Below are positions 15,769 through 24,946 of a DNA stretch of 26,575 bases, one piece after another (position 1 is the stretch's first letter; every line of letters starts with the position of its first letter). Both the position numbers and the translations under genes were made by a program. The DNA lies in the NCBI GenBank assembly GCA_017442765.1, contig JAFRZC010000172.1:1-26575 (forward strand). Direction: 5' to 3'. Under the pieces are notes generated by a model. That model worked only from the letters and a program-made list of their open reading frames with translations. It made no database searches and was not told the DNA's origin. This DNA comes from Prevotella sp. (lineage in GTDB: Bacteria > Bacteroidota > Bacteroidia > Bacteroidales > Bacteroidaceae).

Positions 15769-16176
15769 ATGAACAAAGTAATGTTGATAGGCAATGTGGG
15801 CAAAGAACCCGACGTGAGATACTATGAACCCGATCAACCCGTGGCGCAGGTGCGGCTGGCCACTACAGAGCGTGGCTATACATTGCCGAACGGGACGCAG
15901 GTGCCTGATCATACCGACTGGCACAACGTCATCTTCTATCGTCAACTGGCAAAGATAGTGGAGCGCTATGTGCATAAAGGCGACAAGATATATGTGGAAG
16001 GACGACTGCGCTACCGCAATTACGACGATGCCAAGGGACAACGGCGCATGGTCACTGAGATTATCGTGGAAAACATGGAAATGCTGCCAAAGGCACAGTC
16101 GCAATCCGCAAAGAACGACAACACCGAGACACAGCAACCAGCTGGGCAGAACAGCTCTCCAGAACTTCCGTTCTAA
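15769..16176 (+). CDS. ssb: Single-stranded DNA-binding protein
   Basis: A 135-residue SSB with an N-terminal OB fold (about 1-104): MNKVMLIGNVGKEPDVRYY, WHNVIFYRQLAKIVERYVHKGDKIYVEGRLRYRNY and the closing TEIIVENMEML strand. A Gln/Asn/Ser-rich linker follows, ending in the tip PELPF, the counterpart of the E. coli DDIPF tip that recruits replication and repair proteins. SSB coats single-stranded DNA during replication, repair and recombination, usually as a tetramer. It precedes gldE by 17 bases; the ssb-gldE order is common in Bacteroidota. Confidence 0.96.
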   Translation: MNKVMLIGNVGKEPDVRYYEPDQPVAQVRLATTERGYTLPNGTQVPDHTDWHNVIFYRQLAKIVERYVHKGDKIYVEGRLRYRNYDDAKGQRRMVTEIIVENMEMLPKAQSQSAKNDNTETQQPAGQNSSPELPF

Positions 16177-16193
16177 AACGATTTGATATTCTC

Positions 16194-17522
16194 ATGGCGG
16201 GCATCCTCTCAACAGTTTTGGCAAGTACCACAGCAATAACCCTCACCGCACCAACATGGGGAGTTGTCGTAGCATTTTTCTTAGCCCTTGTCTTATTGGT
16301 AGTGTCGGGCTTCGCAAGCGGTTCAGAGATAGCCTTCTTCAGTCTCTCCCCCGTTGAGAAAGCTATTCTTGAAGAGCCGAAAAGCACCGAGGACTGGCAC
16401 ATTAAAGAGCTTTGTGAGGACAGCGAGCGCACACTCGCGACCATACTCATCAGCAATAATTTTGTCAACGTGACCATCATCATGTTGCTGAACTATGTGT
16501 TTGTCCACGTTGTCAGTTTCGGCGAGGGAACTGAGTGGATACAGTTCTTATGCGTCACCGTGCTACTCACATTCCTCCTATTGCTCTTCGGCGAGATTAT
16601 GCCGAAAGTCTATAGCCGGCAGAACCCTCTAAATTTTTGCAGAAGAGTGGTCAGCGGTGTGCTCATTGCCCGCAAGCTATTCTGGCCAGTAGCCAGCATA
16701 CTGCTTCGAAGCGGCACGCTCGCGGGGAAGGTTGTGCAGAAGGAAAACCATGTGCTTAGCGTTGATGATCTAGAACAAGCCCTTGAACTTACCGACAAGA
16801 AGGAAATAAAGGATGAACAGTCGATGCTCCAAGGTATTATCCGTTTTGGCGATGAGACCGTCAAGGAAATCATGACCAGTCGCCAGGACATTATTGCCAT
16901 CGACGACAATAGTACTTTCGAGGAGGTGTTGCAGAGCATTGTCGAAAACAACTACTCGCGCATACCTGTCTATCACGACACGTCGGACAATATCAAGGGC
17001 ATCCTCTACATCAAAGACCTGCTTCCGCACCTGACAAAACCGGCAACTTTCGACTGGAAGAAACTTGCAAGAGAGGCCTATTTCGTGCCTGAAACAAAGA
17101 AGATAGACGACCTCATGCGTGAGTTCCAGACTAAAAAGGTACATATCGCCATCGTGGTCGATGAGTTCGGCGGAACCTCAGGTATCGTCACCCTCGAAGA
17201 CATCCTTGAAGAAATTGTCGGAGAAATCAATGATGAGTACGATGAAGAAGAAAAGCATTATTCCAAGCTCAACTACAACACCTATATTTTCGAAGGTAAG
17301 ACCCTGCTTACCGACTTTTGTAAAATTCTCGAAATTGACGATGAAGAGTTCGCCGAGGTGCAAGGGGATGCCGATACGCTTGCCGGACTCCTGCTTGAAC
17401 TGAAGGGCGACTTCCCCAGCCGACACGAAAAAATAGACTATCATCACTATACATTTGAGATCCTCGAGCTGCAAGAACGGCGCATTAGCAAAGTCAAAGT
17501 CATCGTACACGATAATCACTAA
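16194..17522 (+). CDS. gldE: GldE-like CNNM/CorC family membrane protein with CBS domains
   Basis: A 442-residue inner-membrane protein. Residues 20-195 form the DUF21 (CNNM) transmembrane domain, with helices near VVVAFFLALVLLVVSGF, LATILISNNFVNVTIIMLL and FLCVTVLLTFLLLLFGEI. The SGSEIAFFSL and GEIMPK motifs are typical. Two CBS domains follow (about 218-340: EIMTSRQDIIAI, YSRIPVY; then HIAIVVDEFGGTSGIVTLED), then the CorC_HlyC-type C-terminal domain. The family includes Mg2+ transporters; in Bacteroidota the gene next to ssb is named gldE for its role in gliding in Flavobacterium, where it interacts genetically with GldD. Prevotella-like bacteria do not glide, so the role here may be ion transport or support of the type IX system (inference). 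Confidence 0.9.
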   Translation: MAGILSTVLASTTAITLTAPTWGVVVAFFLALVLLVVSGFASGSEIAFFSLSPVEKAILEEPKSTEDWHIKELCEDSERTLATILISNNFVNVTIIMLLNYVFVHVVSFGEGTEWIQFLCVTVLLTFLLLLFGEIMPKVYSRQNPLNFCRRVVSGVLIARKLFWPVASILLRSGTLAGKVVQKENHVLSVDDLEQALELTDKKEIKDEQSMLQGIIRFGDETVKEIMTSRQDIIAIDDNSTFEEVLQSIVENNYSRIPVYHDTSDNIKGILYIKDLLPHLTKPATFDWKKLAREAYFVPETKKIDDLMREFQTKKVHIAIVVDEFGGTSGIVTLEDILEEIVGEINDEYDEEEKHYSKLNYNTYIFEGKTLLTDFCKILEIDDEEFAEVQGDADTLAGLLLELKGDFPSRHEKIDYHHYTFEILELQERRISKVKVIVHDNH

Positions 17523-17533
17523 CCGTCTCTGCC

Positions 17534-18121
17534 ATGCCGTTAATCTCCATAGAAAAACTGCCCAACAAAGTCCTATTGGGACTATGGCAGCTCAACGAGC
17601 AGCCAGATGATTTTGATCTGCCTCAGAAGAAAGGCATTCTGGCGCAATGTAGAAGTGCGGTGAGACAGACAGAGAAACTCGCTACCTATGCTTTGCTTGC
17701 AACGATGATTGGTGATGATGACCTGCTTGTCGCACATGAGAAATCAGGACGCCCGATACTGGAAGGCTGGCATATCAGCATCAGCCATACACGTGGATAT
17801 GTGGCCGTCATCCTCTCACGTTATCGGCGAGTAGCTGTCGATATCGAGTATGTCGCCAACCGCGTGAATAAAATCGCATCGAAGTTCATCCGCGAAGACG
17901 AGAAAGCCACAACCACTCTCACACGTCTGCTTCATTGGAGCGCAAAAGAAACTGCTTACAAATATTACTCCGAGCAACAACTTAATTTCTTTGAGATACG
18001 CCTGCAACACTTCCAACCTGAGAGCGAGGGCATACTCATACTTGAAAACCTACGCAGCAACCGGACGCTATCCGTCTGCTATCGTCAAAACAACGCATAC
18101 GTGCTAACCTATGCTATATAG
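17534..18121 (+). CDS. 4'-phosphopantetheinyl transferase superfamily protein (Sfp type)
   Basis: A 195-residue protein. Sfp-type enzymes move the phosphopantetheine arm of CoA onto a serine of acyl or peptidyl carrier proteins. The three signatures are present: ISHTRGYVAV at 83-92, AVDIEYV at 101-107 (Mg ligands D103 and E105) and WSAKETAYK at 135-143 (E139). It starts 11 bases after gldE and overlaps the next gene by 11 bases, so it is translationally coupled to it. No synthase cluster is nearby, so the carrier-protein partner is encoded elsewhere. Stop TAG. Confidence 0.9.
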   Translation: MPLISIEKLPNKVLLGLWQLNEQPDDFDLPQKKGILAQCRSAVRQTEKLATYALLATMIGDDDLLVAHEKSGRPILEGWHISISHTRGYVAVILSRYRRVAVDIEYVANRVNKIASKFIREDEKATTTLTRLLHWSAKETAYKYYSEQQLNFFEIRLQHFQPESEGILILENLRSNRTLSVCYRQNNAYVLTYAI

Positions 18122-18926
18122 CCAGCCTATACGTATCACCACGCTCGACGATGATCGCGTGGCCATGTTTGCCAGACTCACCGAGGCACAACTTCAAACC
18201 ACAGTCTCGCCCGACAACTATCACGGATTATTCATTGCTGAGAGTCCGAAAGTCATTATGACAGCCCTGCAAGCAGGCATAAAACCCGTTGCCCTGCTAT
18301 GCGAGGAACGCCACATCACCGGCGATGCCGCACCCGTCATCGCACAATGTGGCAGCATACCCATCTATACAGGCGAACGTGGACTTTTGCGCCAGCTTAC
18401 GGGCTATACGCTCACGCGCGGCGTTCTCTGCGCCATGCGACGGCCAATGCGACCAACAGTAGAAGATGTCTGCAAAAATGCCAAACGTGTTGTCGTCATC
18501 GACAATGTCAGCGACACCACCAATATTGGAGCCATCTTCCGCTCTGCTGCGGCATTGGGTATCGATGCCGTGCTGCTCACTAACGGGGCATGTGACCCGC
18601 TCAACCGCCGGGCCGTGCGCGTATCGATGGGAACGGTATTTCTTGTACCTTGGACATGGCTCGACCGTTATGACCAGCTTCGGAACATTGATTTCTGTCT
18701 GGCTGCGATGGCACTTACAGACCATTCCATCAGCATCGACGACCCACGATTGAAAGCTGAAAAGCGGCTGGCCTTTATCATGGGAACAGAGGGCGACGGC
18801 CTGCCGAAAGAGACTATCGGTCAATCCGACTATGTGGTGCGCATACCCATGCATCACGGTGTAGATTCCCTCAATGTAGCCGCAGCCGCCACCATTGCAT
18901 TCTGGGAAATCAATCGGGAAAGATAA
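18111..18926 (+). CDS. TrmH/SpoU family RNA 2'-O-methyltransferase
   Basis: A 271-residue SPOUT methyltransferase that uses S-adenosylmethionine to methylate a ribose 2'-OH in rRNA or tRNA. Residues 1-105 form an L30e-like RNA-binding domain. The trefoil-knot domain shows motif 1 (NIGAIFRSAAALGI at 138-151, with N138 and R144), motif 2 (FIMGTEGDGLP at 222-232) and motif 3 (IPMHHGVDSLNVAAAA at 245-260). Such proteins are often annotated as 23S rRNA Gm2251 methyltransferase, but the target cannot be told from sequence. It overlaps the upstream transferase gene by 11 bases and is 16 bases from the YraN gene. Confidence 0.9.
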   Translation: MLYSQPIRITTLDDDRVAMFARLTEAQLQTTVSPDNYHGLFIAESPKVIMTALQAGIKPVALLCEERHITGDAAPVIAQCGSIPIYTGERGLLRQLTGYTLTRGVLCAMRRPMRPTVEDVCKNAKRVVVIDNVSDTTNIGAIFRSAAALGIDAVLLTNGACDPLNRRAVRVSMGTVFLVPWTWLDRYDQLRNIDFCLAAMALTDHSISIDDPRLKAEKRLAFIMGTEGDGLPKETIGQSDYVVRIPMHHGVDSLNVAAAATIAFWEINRER

Positions 18927-18942
18927 CTAAGGATTAAGAAGA

Positions 18943-19302
18943 ATGGCAACACACAACGAACTTGGAAAATGGGGAGAGGAAATTGCCACAGCCTATCTGC
19001 GTGACAAAGGTTTTGTCATCGTAGAGCGCAATTGGCATAGCCAACACCGCGATCTCGACATCGTGGCACTTGATGCCAGCGAAATGGTTTTCGTAGAAGT
19101 GAAGACCCGGCGTTCCGACATGTTCGCCTACCCCGATCAGACCATTCCGCCCCAGAAGCGGAAACACTTGCAGTTATCTATCAATCACTATGTGAAAAGC
19201 CACCACATCACCCGACGCTTCCGAGTTGACATCATCACCGTGATTGGCGACATAGGACAAACGCCTCAGATCAACCACCTCGCAGATGTCAACATCTGGT
19301 GA
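18943..19302 (+). CDS. YraN/UPF0102 family nuclease-like protein
   Basis: A 119-residue cytoplasmic protein of the usual UPF0102 length. It shows the restriction-endonuclease-like fold pattern: GKWGEEIATAYLRDKGFVI at 8-26, RDLDIVA at 36-42 (D39) and VFVEVKTRRS at 49-58 (E52 and K54), matching the E...D...ExK active site. Proteins of this family are suspected DNA-processing nucleases; the cellular role is unsettled. It is last in the operon from 15199 and converges on the GH2 gene, 55 bases away, with no obvious terminator between. Confidence 0.93.
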   Translation: MATHNELGKWGEEIATAYLRDKGFVIVERNWHSQHRDLDIVALDASEMVFVEVKTRRSDMFAYPDQTIPPQKRKHLQLSINHYVKSHHITRRFRVDIITVIGDIGQTPQINHLADVNIW

Positions 19303-19357
19303 ATTTATTAAGTCATGAAAGTGGAGAGGCAACATTGTTACGTATATACGAAACGAT

Positions 19358-21841
19358 TTACTGCACGGGCAAAGCAATACTTCCAACCAGTTTTCGCTGT
19401 TTGTCACGGACAAGAAGACGCAAAATGCCAGAGTGGTTAGCGGCTTGGAGAGTGACGACGAGCTGCCCATTAAAAAGCCGCATCATGGGTTTAGTGAAGG
19501 GCTCAAGCGATGTAGCATCTCCATTGCAGACTGCACGGAACTCTCCTGCACCACTTACCTCGAAGATTAGCTGGTCATCGGCATAGGGAATGAGTGTGCC
19601 GTTCGTATCGACAAGCGACACGGTAACGTATGCCAGATCGTCGCCGTCGGCGTTCAGGCCGTTTCTGTCACACTCCAAGCACAAGGCTGATGGCTGCCCA
19701 GCTGTCCTCACCGTCTTTTCTGCACAGGCGTTTCCTGCGTTGTCATAGGCAACTACGCGAAGCTCTCCAGGCTCATACGTCACATGATTCCAACGCAGAC
19801 GATAGCGGTCGAGCACCTCGTCGTTGGGGCTTTTCGCCTCGTGGTTACAGCAAATCTGTTTGGCCGTGAGGTCTTTTCTCACGCGTCCCTGACTCTTACC
19901 GTTCACAAATAATTCTGCTTCAGGATAATCGGTATAGACATATACAGGGGTCACCTCTCCTTCTCGCCCCGGCCATGTCCAATGAGGTAGGATATGGAGC
20001 GTGTGATCCCTGTTGTTCCACTGCGAGCGATAGAGCCAATAGCGATCTTTGGGCAGGCCGGCAAGGTCGCTGATACCGAAATAGCTGGAGCGCGAAGGCC
20101 AGTACTCATCGTAAGGCGTCGGCTCGCCCAGATAGTCGAAGCCCGTCCAAACGAACTGCCCAATGGTGTATGTGCGGTCGTCCATCATGAGGAAATCATC
20201 GTCTGGCAAATTGCTCCATGAGCAATATTCCGTGTCGTAGCTTGAACACTGTCCGTCGGGGTAGATATTCCTGTTCGACACGACAACGGGGAACTTATAG
20301 ACCCCACGCGAACTGACGGTTGAGGCTGTCTCGCATCCGAGCAGGAAACCACATGGCAACTGAGCGATATTGCGGTCATATTTATGTACGCGATAGTTGA
20401 AACCAGGTATGTCCATGACTTGGGCAAAGCCAGACTTGAGCGCATCTTCCGCCCTGTCCATACCTTGTGTGACGGGTCGCGTAGGGTCGAGCCGGTGACA
20501 AAGCTCCTGCAATCTTCGGCTTATCTCCACCCCCTCCTCACTCCATTGCTCGGGTATCTCATTGCCGATAGACCACATGACAATGCACGGGTGGTTACGA
20601 TGGTTACGGACGAGGTTCTCAATGTCGCGCTCTGCCCATTCGTCGAAGAAGCGCGCATAGCCGTTTTTGCATTTCGGATAACGCCACATATCAAACGACT
20701 CGGCCATGACCATCATGCCCATCGAGTCGCACACCTGCATTTGCATGGTCGAGGGCATATTGTGAGAGGTGCGGATAGCATCACACCCCATGTCTTTCAG
20801 TATGCGAATCTGACGGATGAGCGCAGCCTTGTTCACGGCAGCTCCGAGCGGCCCAAGGTCGTGGTGCAGGCAGACACCCTTGAACTTGCGCGACTGGCCG
20901 TTAAGTTGGAAACCATGTTCCTTGCTGAGGGCAATCGTGCGAATACCCAGAGGCATAGTAAGCTCGTCGAGCACAAAATCGTTGTCGGGATTATCGACAC
21001 CACTTCCCTCTATCACATTCCTTTCACCCCCCTTCCCATACTGTAACACAAGGGTATAGAGATAGGGCGACTCGGGCGACCACGTCTTAGGATGGTCAAC
21101 AGGAAGTCGCAACTCACAGACGCCATCGTTGTCAAGCCAAACGGGACGAGTCCAAACAACGGTATTTCCCTCAGCATCGCGGATGAAAGGACGGATGAAG
21201 CAGTCACGTCCGACATTTCCTGGCACCCTCATCCTTATCGCCACAACGGCCTTATCCTCATTTAGCTCGTCGGTATAGGCATGGATATTCCAGTCGTCGA
21301 GCGACGGGCCATGATGCAAGAGAAGTGTTACCGGGCGATAGAGACCGCCACCGGGATACCAACGCGAACTCTCCTCAACGTTTTTGAGCCGAACCTCGAT
21401 GTCGTTCTCCCCTACTATTACATAAGGTGTAATATCTACACGGAAGGCATTATACCCGTAAGCCCAATAACCGGCCTGTCTGCCATTGACAAAGACCGTT
21501 GGCTCACTCATGGCACCGTCGAAATGGAGCACGGCTTTGCGGACTTTATCTATATTCACCTTGCAACGATACCTGCCCTCTCCTATCCACGGAAGCGCAC
21601 CGGACCTGCCGGATTTCTCTGTAGCCTCGCGCTCTCCATTTTGTTCAATGGCAACCCGCTGTAAGTCCCACTTCTTGTCGAAAGGACCGCTAATGGCCCA
21701 GTCGTGGGGTATATTTACAGTATTCCAATGCCTGCCGTCGCGCGAGAACTGCCACGTTTTCAGATTGACTTTAGATAAAGATTGTGCCACAGATGCACAA
21801 GTAATAATAAACACACAAAATAACAGAAACGACTTTTTCAT
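19358..21841 (-). CDS. Secreted glycoside hydrolase family 2 protein, beta-galactosidase-like
   Basis: An 827-residue enzyme with a signal peptide (about 1-19, SVAQ). Domains in order: GH2 sugar-binding sandwich (about 25-175; NIPHDW, VNGRQAGYWAYGY, NVEESSRWYPGGGLYR), immunoglobulin-like (180-305) and TIM barrel (about 310-600). The acid/base is E428 in WSIGNEIP, the predicted nucleophile E504 in LLGCETAS, with RTSHN at 357-361. A DUF4982-like domain follows (615-695; VYTDYPEAELFVNGKSQG), then an Ig-like domain. It removes terminal beta-linked sugars, most likely galactose, in the periplasm or outside the cell. The cysteine at 15 (IITC) is a poor lipobox. It has no T9SS tail. It is divergent from the sulfatase gene. 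Confidence 0.93.
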   Translation of the reverse strand: MKKSFLLFCVFIITCASVAQSLSKVNLKTWQFSRDGRHWNTVNIPHDWAISGPFDKKWDLQRVAIEQNGEREATEKSGRSGALPWIGEGRYRCKVNIDKVRKAVLHFDGAMSEPTVFVNGRQAGYWAYGYNAFRVDITPYVIVGENDIEVRLKNVEESSRWYPGGGLYRPVTLLLHHGPSLDDWNIHAYTDELNEDKAVVAIRMRVPGNVGRDCFIRPFIRDAEGNTVVWTRPVWLDNDGVCELRLPVDHPKTWSPESPYLYTLVLQYGKGGERNVIEGSGVDNPDNDFVLDELTMPLGIRTIALSKEHGFQLNGQSRKFKGVCLHHDLGPLGAAVNKAALIRQIRILKDMGCDAIRTSHNMPSTMQMQVCDSMGMMVMAESFDMWRYPKCKNGYARFFDEWAERDIENLVRNHRNHPCIVMWSIGNEIPEQWSEEGVEISRRLQELCHRLDPTRPVTQGMDRAEDALKSGFAQVMDIPGFNYRVHKYDRNIAQLPCGFLLGCETASTVSSRGVYKFPVVVSNRNIYPDGQCSSYDTEYCSWSNLPDDDFLMMDDRTYTIGQFVWTGFDYLGEPTPYDEYWPSRSSYFGISDLAGLPKDRYWLYRSQWNNRDHTLHILPHWTWPGREGEVTPVYVYTDYPEAELFVNGKSQGRVRKDLTAKQICCNHEAKSPNDEVLDRYRLRWNHVTYEPGELRVVAYDNAGNACAEKTVRTAGQPSALCLECDRNGLNADGDDLAYVTVSLVDTNGTLIPYADDQLIFEVSGAGEFRAVCNGDATSLEPFTKPMMRLFNGQLVVTLQAANHSGILRLLVRDKQRKLVGSIALPVQ

Positions 21842-21890
21842 TTTTTATTCTTTTTTTCGCTTAAATTTTTATTCTTTTATTTATCTGATG

Positions 21891-21922
21891 CAAAAATAGC
21901 AGAATTAAGCCATAAAAACAAG
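21891..21922 (-). promoter_or_regulatory. Promoter of the GH2 gene
   Basis: On the minus strand, CTTG (21919-21922) is followed after 20 bases by TATTTTTG (21891-21898). Spacing and -7 sequence fit the Bacteroidota promoter. It lies about 50 bases before the GH2 start codon. Confidence 0.7.
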
Positions 21923-22011
21923 AAAAAACAGCCCGGAAATCTTAAAAAATGTTATTTGTGTGAATTGTGTGGGCACACGGTTTTGTTAACGTGAAAAAAA
22001 CACGGAAAATA

Positions 22012-22043
22012 TTTGGACAGTTGGAAAACTTGCCTTAACTTTG
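22012..22043 (+). promoter_or_regulatory. Promoter of a candidate small RNA
   Basis: TTTG at 22012-22015 and TAACTTTG at 22036-22043 are 20 bases apart, a full Bacteroidota promoter. No gene starts in the next 200 bases; instead a terminator follows at 22107-22137. Confidence 0.8.
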
Positions 22044-22049
22044 CAGCGT

Positions 22050-22137
22050 TATCCTGAAAACAATCTTTTTACCTTAAGAAGAAGCTAATACCTATTGAAG
22101 ATTGAAGCGGTTGCCTGCGAAGGCCGTCGCTTTTTTT
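22050..22137 (+). ncRNA. Candidate free-standing small RNA, about 88 bases
   Basis: The segment lies between a strong promoter (22012-22043) and a strong intrinsic terminator: hairpin 22107-22130 (10-bp stem with one mismatch, GCGA loop) followed by seven T. The body is A-rich with no start codon opening a frame of note. The promoter-to-terminator layout resembles the Bacteroidales-1 RNA motif known in this order, but I cannot confirm that identity and the usual rplT neighbour is absent here. The true 5' end is estimated from the promoter spacing. Confidence 0.6.
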
Positions 22138-22305
22138 ATTTCTCCCAATTTTCATGAGACTGACACCTAAAGAAGATAAACGATATTCCTCTTTTTCAGA
22201 ACAAAATTACATTTCTGTTTGCACATAAAGACATAATTTTGCAATATGAACAGAGAAACGGACAAAAAAGATGTAAACGATTACAGTTTCTTTTTTGTGT
22301 AAGAA

Positions 22306-22337
22306 TTTGCTCATGAATTACTTTTTATTTAATTTTG
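22306..22337 (+). promoter_or_regulatory. Promoter of the sulfatase-anSME unit
   Basis: TTTG at 22306-22309 and TAATTTTG at 22330-22337 are 20 bases apart. Transcription would begin near 22344, which rules out the upstream in-frame ATG at 22295 and supports the start at 22358. The leader would be only about 15 bases. Confidence 0.78.
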
Positions 22338-22357
22338 TAGAAAATTACAAAGCCGAC

Positions 22358-24886
22358 ATGAAAAAAGATTTTACCTTACAAGCGCTTTGCGCTAGTCTGT
22401 CGCTGACTGCTCAGCCAATAATGGCACAGCAAATGGCAGAGAAGCCAAACATCTTGGTTATTCTCGGCGACGACATGGCAGTCACGGAGCTGAGTTGCTA
22501 CGGCGGACAGAATCTGAAGACTCCAAACATTGACAAACTGGCAGAGGAAGGCCTGCGCATGACACACAATTTTGCATCGTGTGCTATGAGTGTTCCCATA
22601 CGTGCATCGCTCTACACGGGGCTCTATCCTGCTCGTCATGGCTCGTATCAGAATCACAAAGCTACCTACAATGGTGTGAAAAGTGTCACTCATTACCTGT
22701 CATCCTTAGGCTATCGTGTAGGACGCACTGGAAAAGATCATCCGGTAAACCAACCGAAAGTTTATGGTTTTGAGAAAATTCCCGGCTTTACTGTCAGTTG
22801 TGTGGCATCTCACCCCGCTCCTGCCACAGTAGATGGTATCAGCGAGTTCATGCAACGCAACGATGACGAGCCTTTCTGCCTGTTCGTGTGCAGCATCAAT
22901 TCACACATGCCTTGGGATGCTGGCGATGCTTCAGAGTTTGACCCTGCAAAGGTTGTGCTTCCGCCCAATTGTGTGGATAACGTCAAGACACGTCGCGAAT
23001 TTTGCAATTATCTGGCTGAAATCCGCCTGCTCGACAACGAGGTGGGCATGGTGATGGATGCCCTGAAAGCCTCGGGAAAAGAAGAAAACACGCTGGTCAT
23101 CTTCCTTAGCGAGCAGGGACCACAACTGCCGTTTGGTAAGTGGACTTGCTATCGCTATGGCCAAGCCAGTGCCATGATTGCCCGCTATCCTGAAAAGATT
23201 GCGGCGGGACAGACGTGCGATGCCTTGGTGCAATATGAAGACATCTTGCCCACGCTCATCGAATTTGCTGGAGGAGAGCCGATAGCGACACTCGACGGAG
23301 TGAGCCAGCTTGATGTGCTCTATGGCCAATCCAACGGTGTACGTGACTGGGTCTATGGTATCCATAATAACATCCCGGAAGGACCTTCCTACCCCATTCG
23401 CAGTATTCAGGACAAGCGATACAAACTCATTGTTAATCTACAGCCTGAGGCAGAATACTACGAAAAACACATGATGGCCAATGGCGACAATGTATGGACC
23501 TCATGGCTTACATCAGCTAAAAACGATGAAAGTGCCAAATGGCTAACTGAAAAATTCGTCTCCCGACCTGCTATCGAATTCTATGACCTGCAAGAAGACC
23601 CATGGGAACTGAACAATCTGGCCAATGATCCGCAGTATGCTGAGCGTATTACAACTATGCAGGCCGAGCTTCGCCGTTGGATGGACCAACAGGGTGACCG
23701 TGGTGTGCTCATGGATACAGAGGATCCTGAGGACCCTTTGCTCAAAACACCCATTGCCATCAGCAGCTGCGATGATATAGATCGTTATATTCGCTATGAC
23801 CTTAACGGAAATTACTATTTGACAAACGACATCGATATTCCTGAGGGGACAGAGTGGATTCCCATCGGAGCTGACAACGCGAACGACACTGACCCTCAAC
23901 GTTTCAAGGGAGTCCTTGACGGACGCGGACATTCCATCAACGGGCTGACTATTCGTACAGAAAGCGCATTCAAAGGATTGTTCGGACGTTTGGATAATGG
24001 AACTGTCAAAAACCTTGAACTTCACAACGTGAACATCAAAGGCAAAGCTCCCACCGGCGGTGTGACGGGTGCCATGATAGGCTCAAGCACCATCGAACAC
24101 GTCGCTGTCACTGGTAATATAGAAAGCGTAACGGAAGCAGGTGGAATAGCAGGCAGGGTGGCACGGGATGCCAATCATACAGACTATAACGTGATACACG
24201 ACTGCTATGTTGCAGGTAATGTGAAAGCCAGCAGTCTAAGTACCAACCTCAACTCCCCCTCGTGTGCAGGGGGAATTGTTGGTTTTATTCACTCCAACAC
24301 CGACAACATGGTTGCCAAATTAGACATTGCCCGCACCTATTTTACAGGCTCTGTTTCGTCGGCACAGACGAGCAACATCTCCGGATGCGCTGCGGGAATA
24401 CTCGCATTCACCGACCTTAACCCCAACATACGTATGAGCGAAGTGCTCGTACTTGCTGATGAGATAACTGCCGCCACCCCCAACTATTTCTACAGCCGCC
24501 GACTGCCGGCTGCGCCCAACAACGTCATTGAGCACATGGACGGCCTCTACGTGCGCAGCGACCTTACGCTCAACTATCTCGGCGACGTGGGAGTCGGGGG
24601 TGTCATTCCGGCAGGAGTCATTACAAAACGCCCCGACAATGACTTCCGCTCTGAACAATTCTATCGGGAAAATCTCACATGGGACTTCAACAACGTTTGG
24701 ACTATTGAAGGAGGAAACTACCCCACCTTTAAAAAAGAGACCACGGGAATAACCCTGCCTCCCTCCAACTCTTCCATAGGAGTGGAGAGCTTCATCTACG
24801 ACCTGCAAGGCAGGAAAATCGGGCAGCGGATGAACAGGGATATACACGGGGTTTATATTCAAAACAACAGGAAAATCATCAAATGA
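22358..24886 (+). CDS. Secreted Ser-type sulfatase fused to a GLUG-like repeat region, with T9SS tail
   Basis: An 842-residue protein starting with a signal peptide (about 1-24, IMAQQ). Residues 29-450 form a type I sulfatase domain: D38-D39 metal ligands, catalytic S78 in SVPIRASLYTG (78-88), the residue to become formylglycine, then K126/H128 (TGKDHP) and SEQG at 251-254 where SDNG or SDHG is more common. Residues 465-790 resemble a beta-helical GLUG region (YYLTNDIDIPEGTEWIPIG, FKGVLDGRGHSINGLTI, FKGLFGRL, repeated GGI-x-G). The end (FIYDLQGRKIGQ ... GVYIQNNRKIIK) is a T9SS sorting tail. A serine at the key position needs a radical-SAM maturase, and one is encoded next door. The substrate is a sulfated glycan of unknown kind. 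Confidence 0.9.
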   Translation: MKKDFTLQALCASLSLTAQPIMAQQMAEKPNILVILGDDMAVTELSCYGGQNLKTPNIDKLAEEGLRMTHNFASCAMSVPIRASLYTGLYPARHGSYQNHKATYNGVKSVTHYLSSLGYRVGRTGKDHPVNQPKVYGFEKIPGFTVSCVASHPAPATVDGISEFMQRNDDEPFCLFVCSINSHMPWDAGDASEFDPAKVVLPPNCVDNVKTRREFCNYLAEIRLLDNEVGMVMDALKASGKEENTLVIFLSEQGPQLPFGKWTCYRYGQASAMIARYPEKIAAGQTCDALVQYEDILPTLIEFAGGEPIATLDGVSQLDVLYGQSNGVRDWVYGIHNNIPEGPSYPIRSIQDKRYKLIVNLQPEAEYYEKHMMANGDNVWTSWLTSAKNDESAKWLTEKFVSRPAIEFYDLQEDPWELNNLANDPQYAERITTMQAELRRWMDQQGDRGVLMDTEDPEDPLLKTPIAISSCDDIDRYIRYDLNGNYYLTNDIDIPEGTEWIPIGADNANDTDPQRFKGVLDGRGHSINGLTIRTESAFKGLFGRLDNGTVKNLELHNVNIKGKAPTGGVTGAMIGSSTIEHVAVTGNIESVTEAGGIAGRVARDANHTDYNVIHDCYVAGNVKASSLSTNLNSPSCAGGIVGFIHSNTDNMVAKLDIARTYFTGSVSSAQTSNISGCAAGILAFTDLNPNIRMSEVLVLADEITAATPNYFYSRRLPAAPNNVIEHMDGLYVRSDLTLNYLGDVGVGGVIPAGVITKRPDNDFRSEQFYRENLTWDFNNVWTIEGGNYPTFKKETTGITLPPSNSSIGVESFIYDLQGRKIGQRMNRDIHGVYIQNNRKIIK

Positions 24887-24946
24887 AAGATTGAAAAGTT
24901 GAAAGGCCGAACGGTTGAACGATCTCCTTAGCTCCTAATAATACAG

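Noticed and set aside
22246..22302. An 18-codon open frame that could be a leader peptide before the sulfatase
   Set aside because: The TAATTTTG before it has a TTTG only 12 bases upstream, which is too close, and the peptide has no feature of an attenuator.
22295..22357. Upstream in-frame ATG for the sulfatase
   Set aside because: The promoter at 22306-22337 lies inside this extension, and starting at 22358 puts the signal peptide at the true N-terminus.
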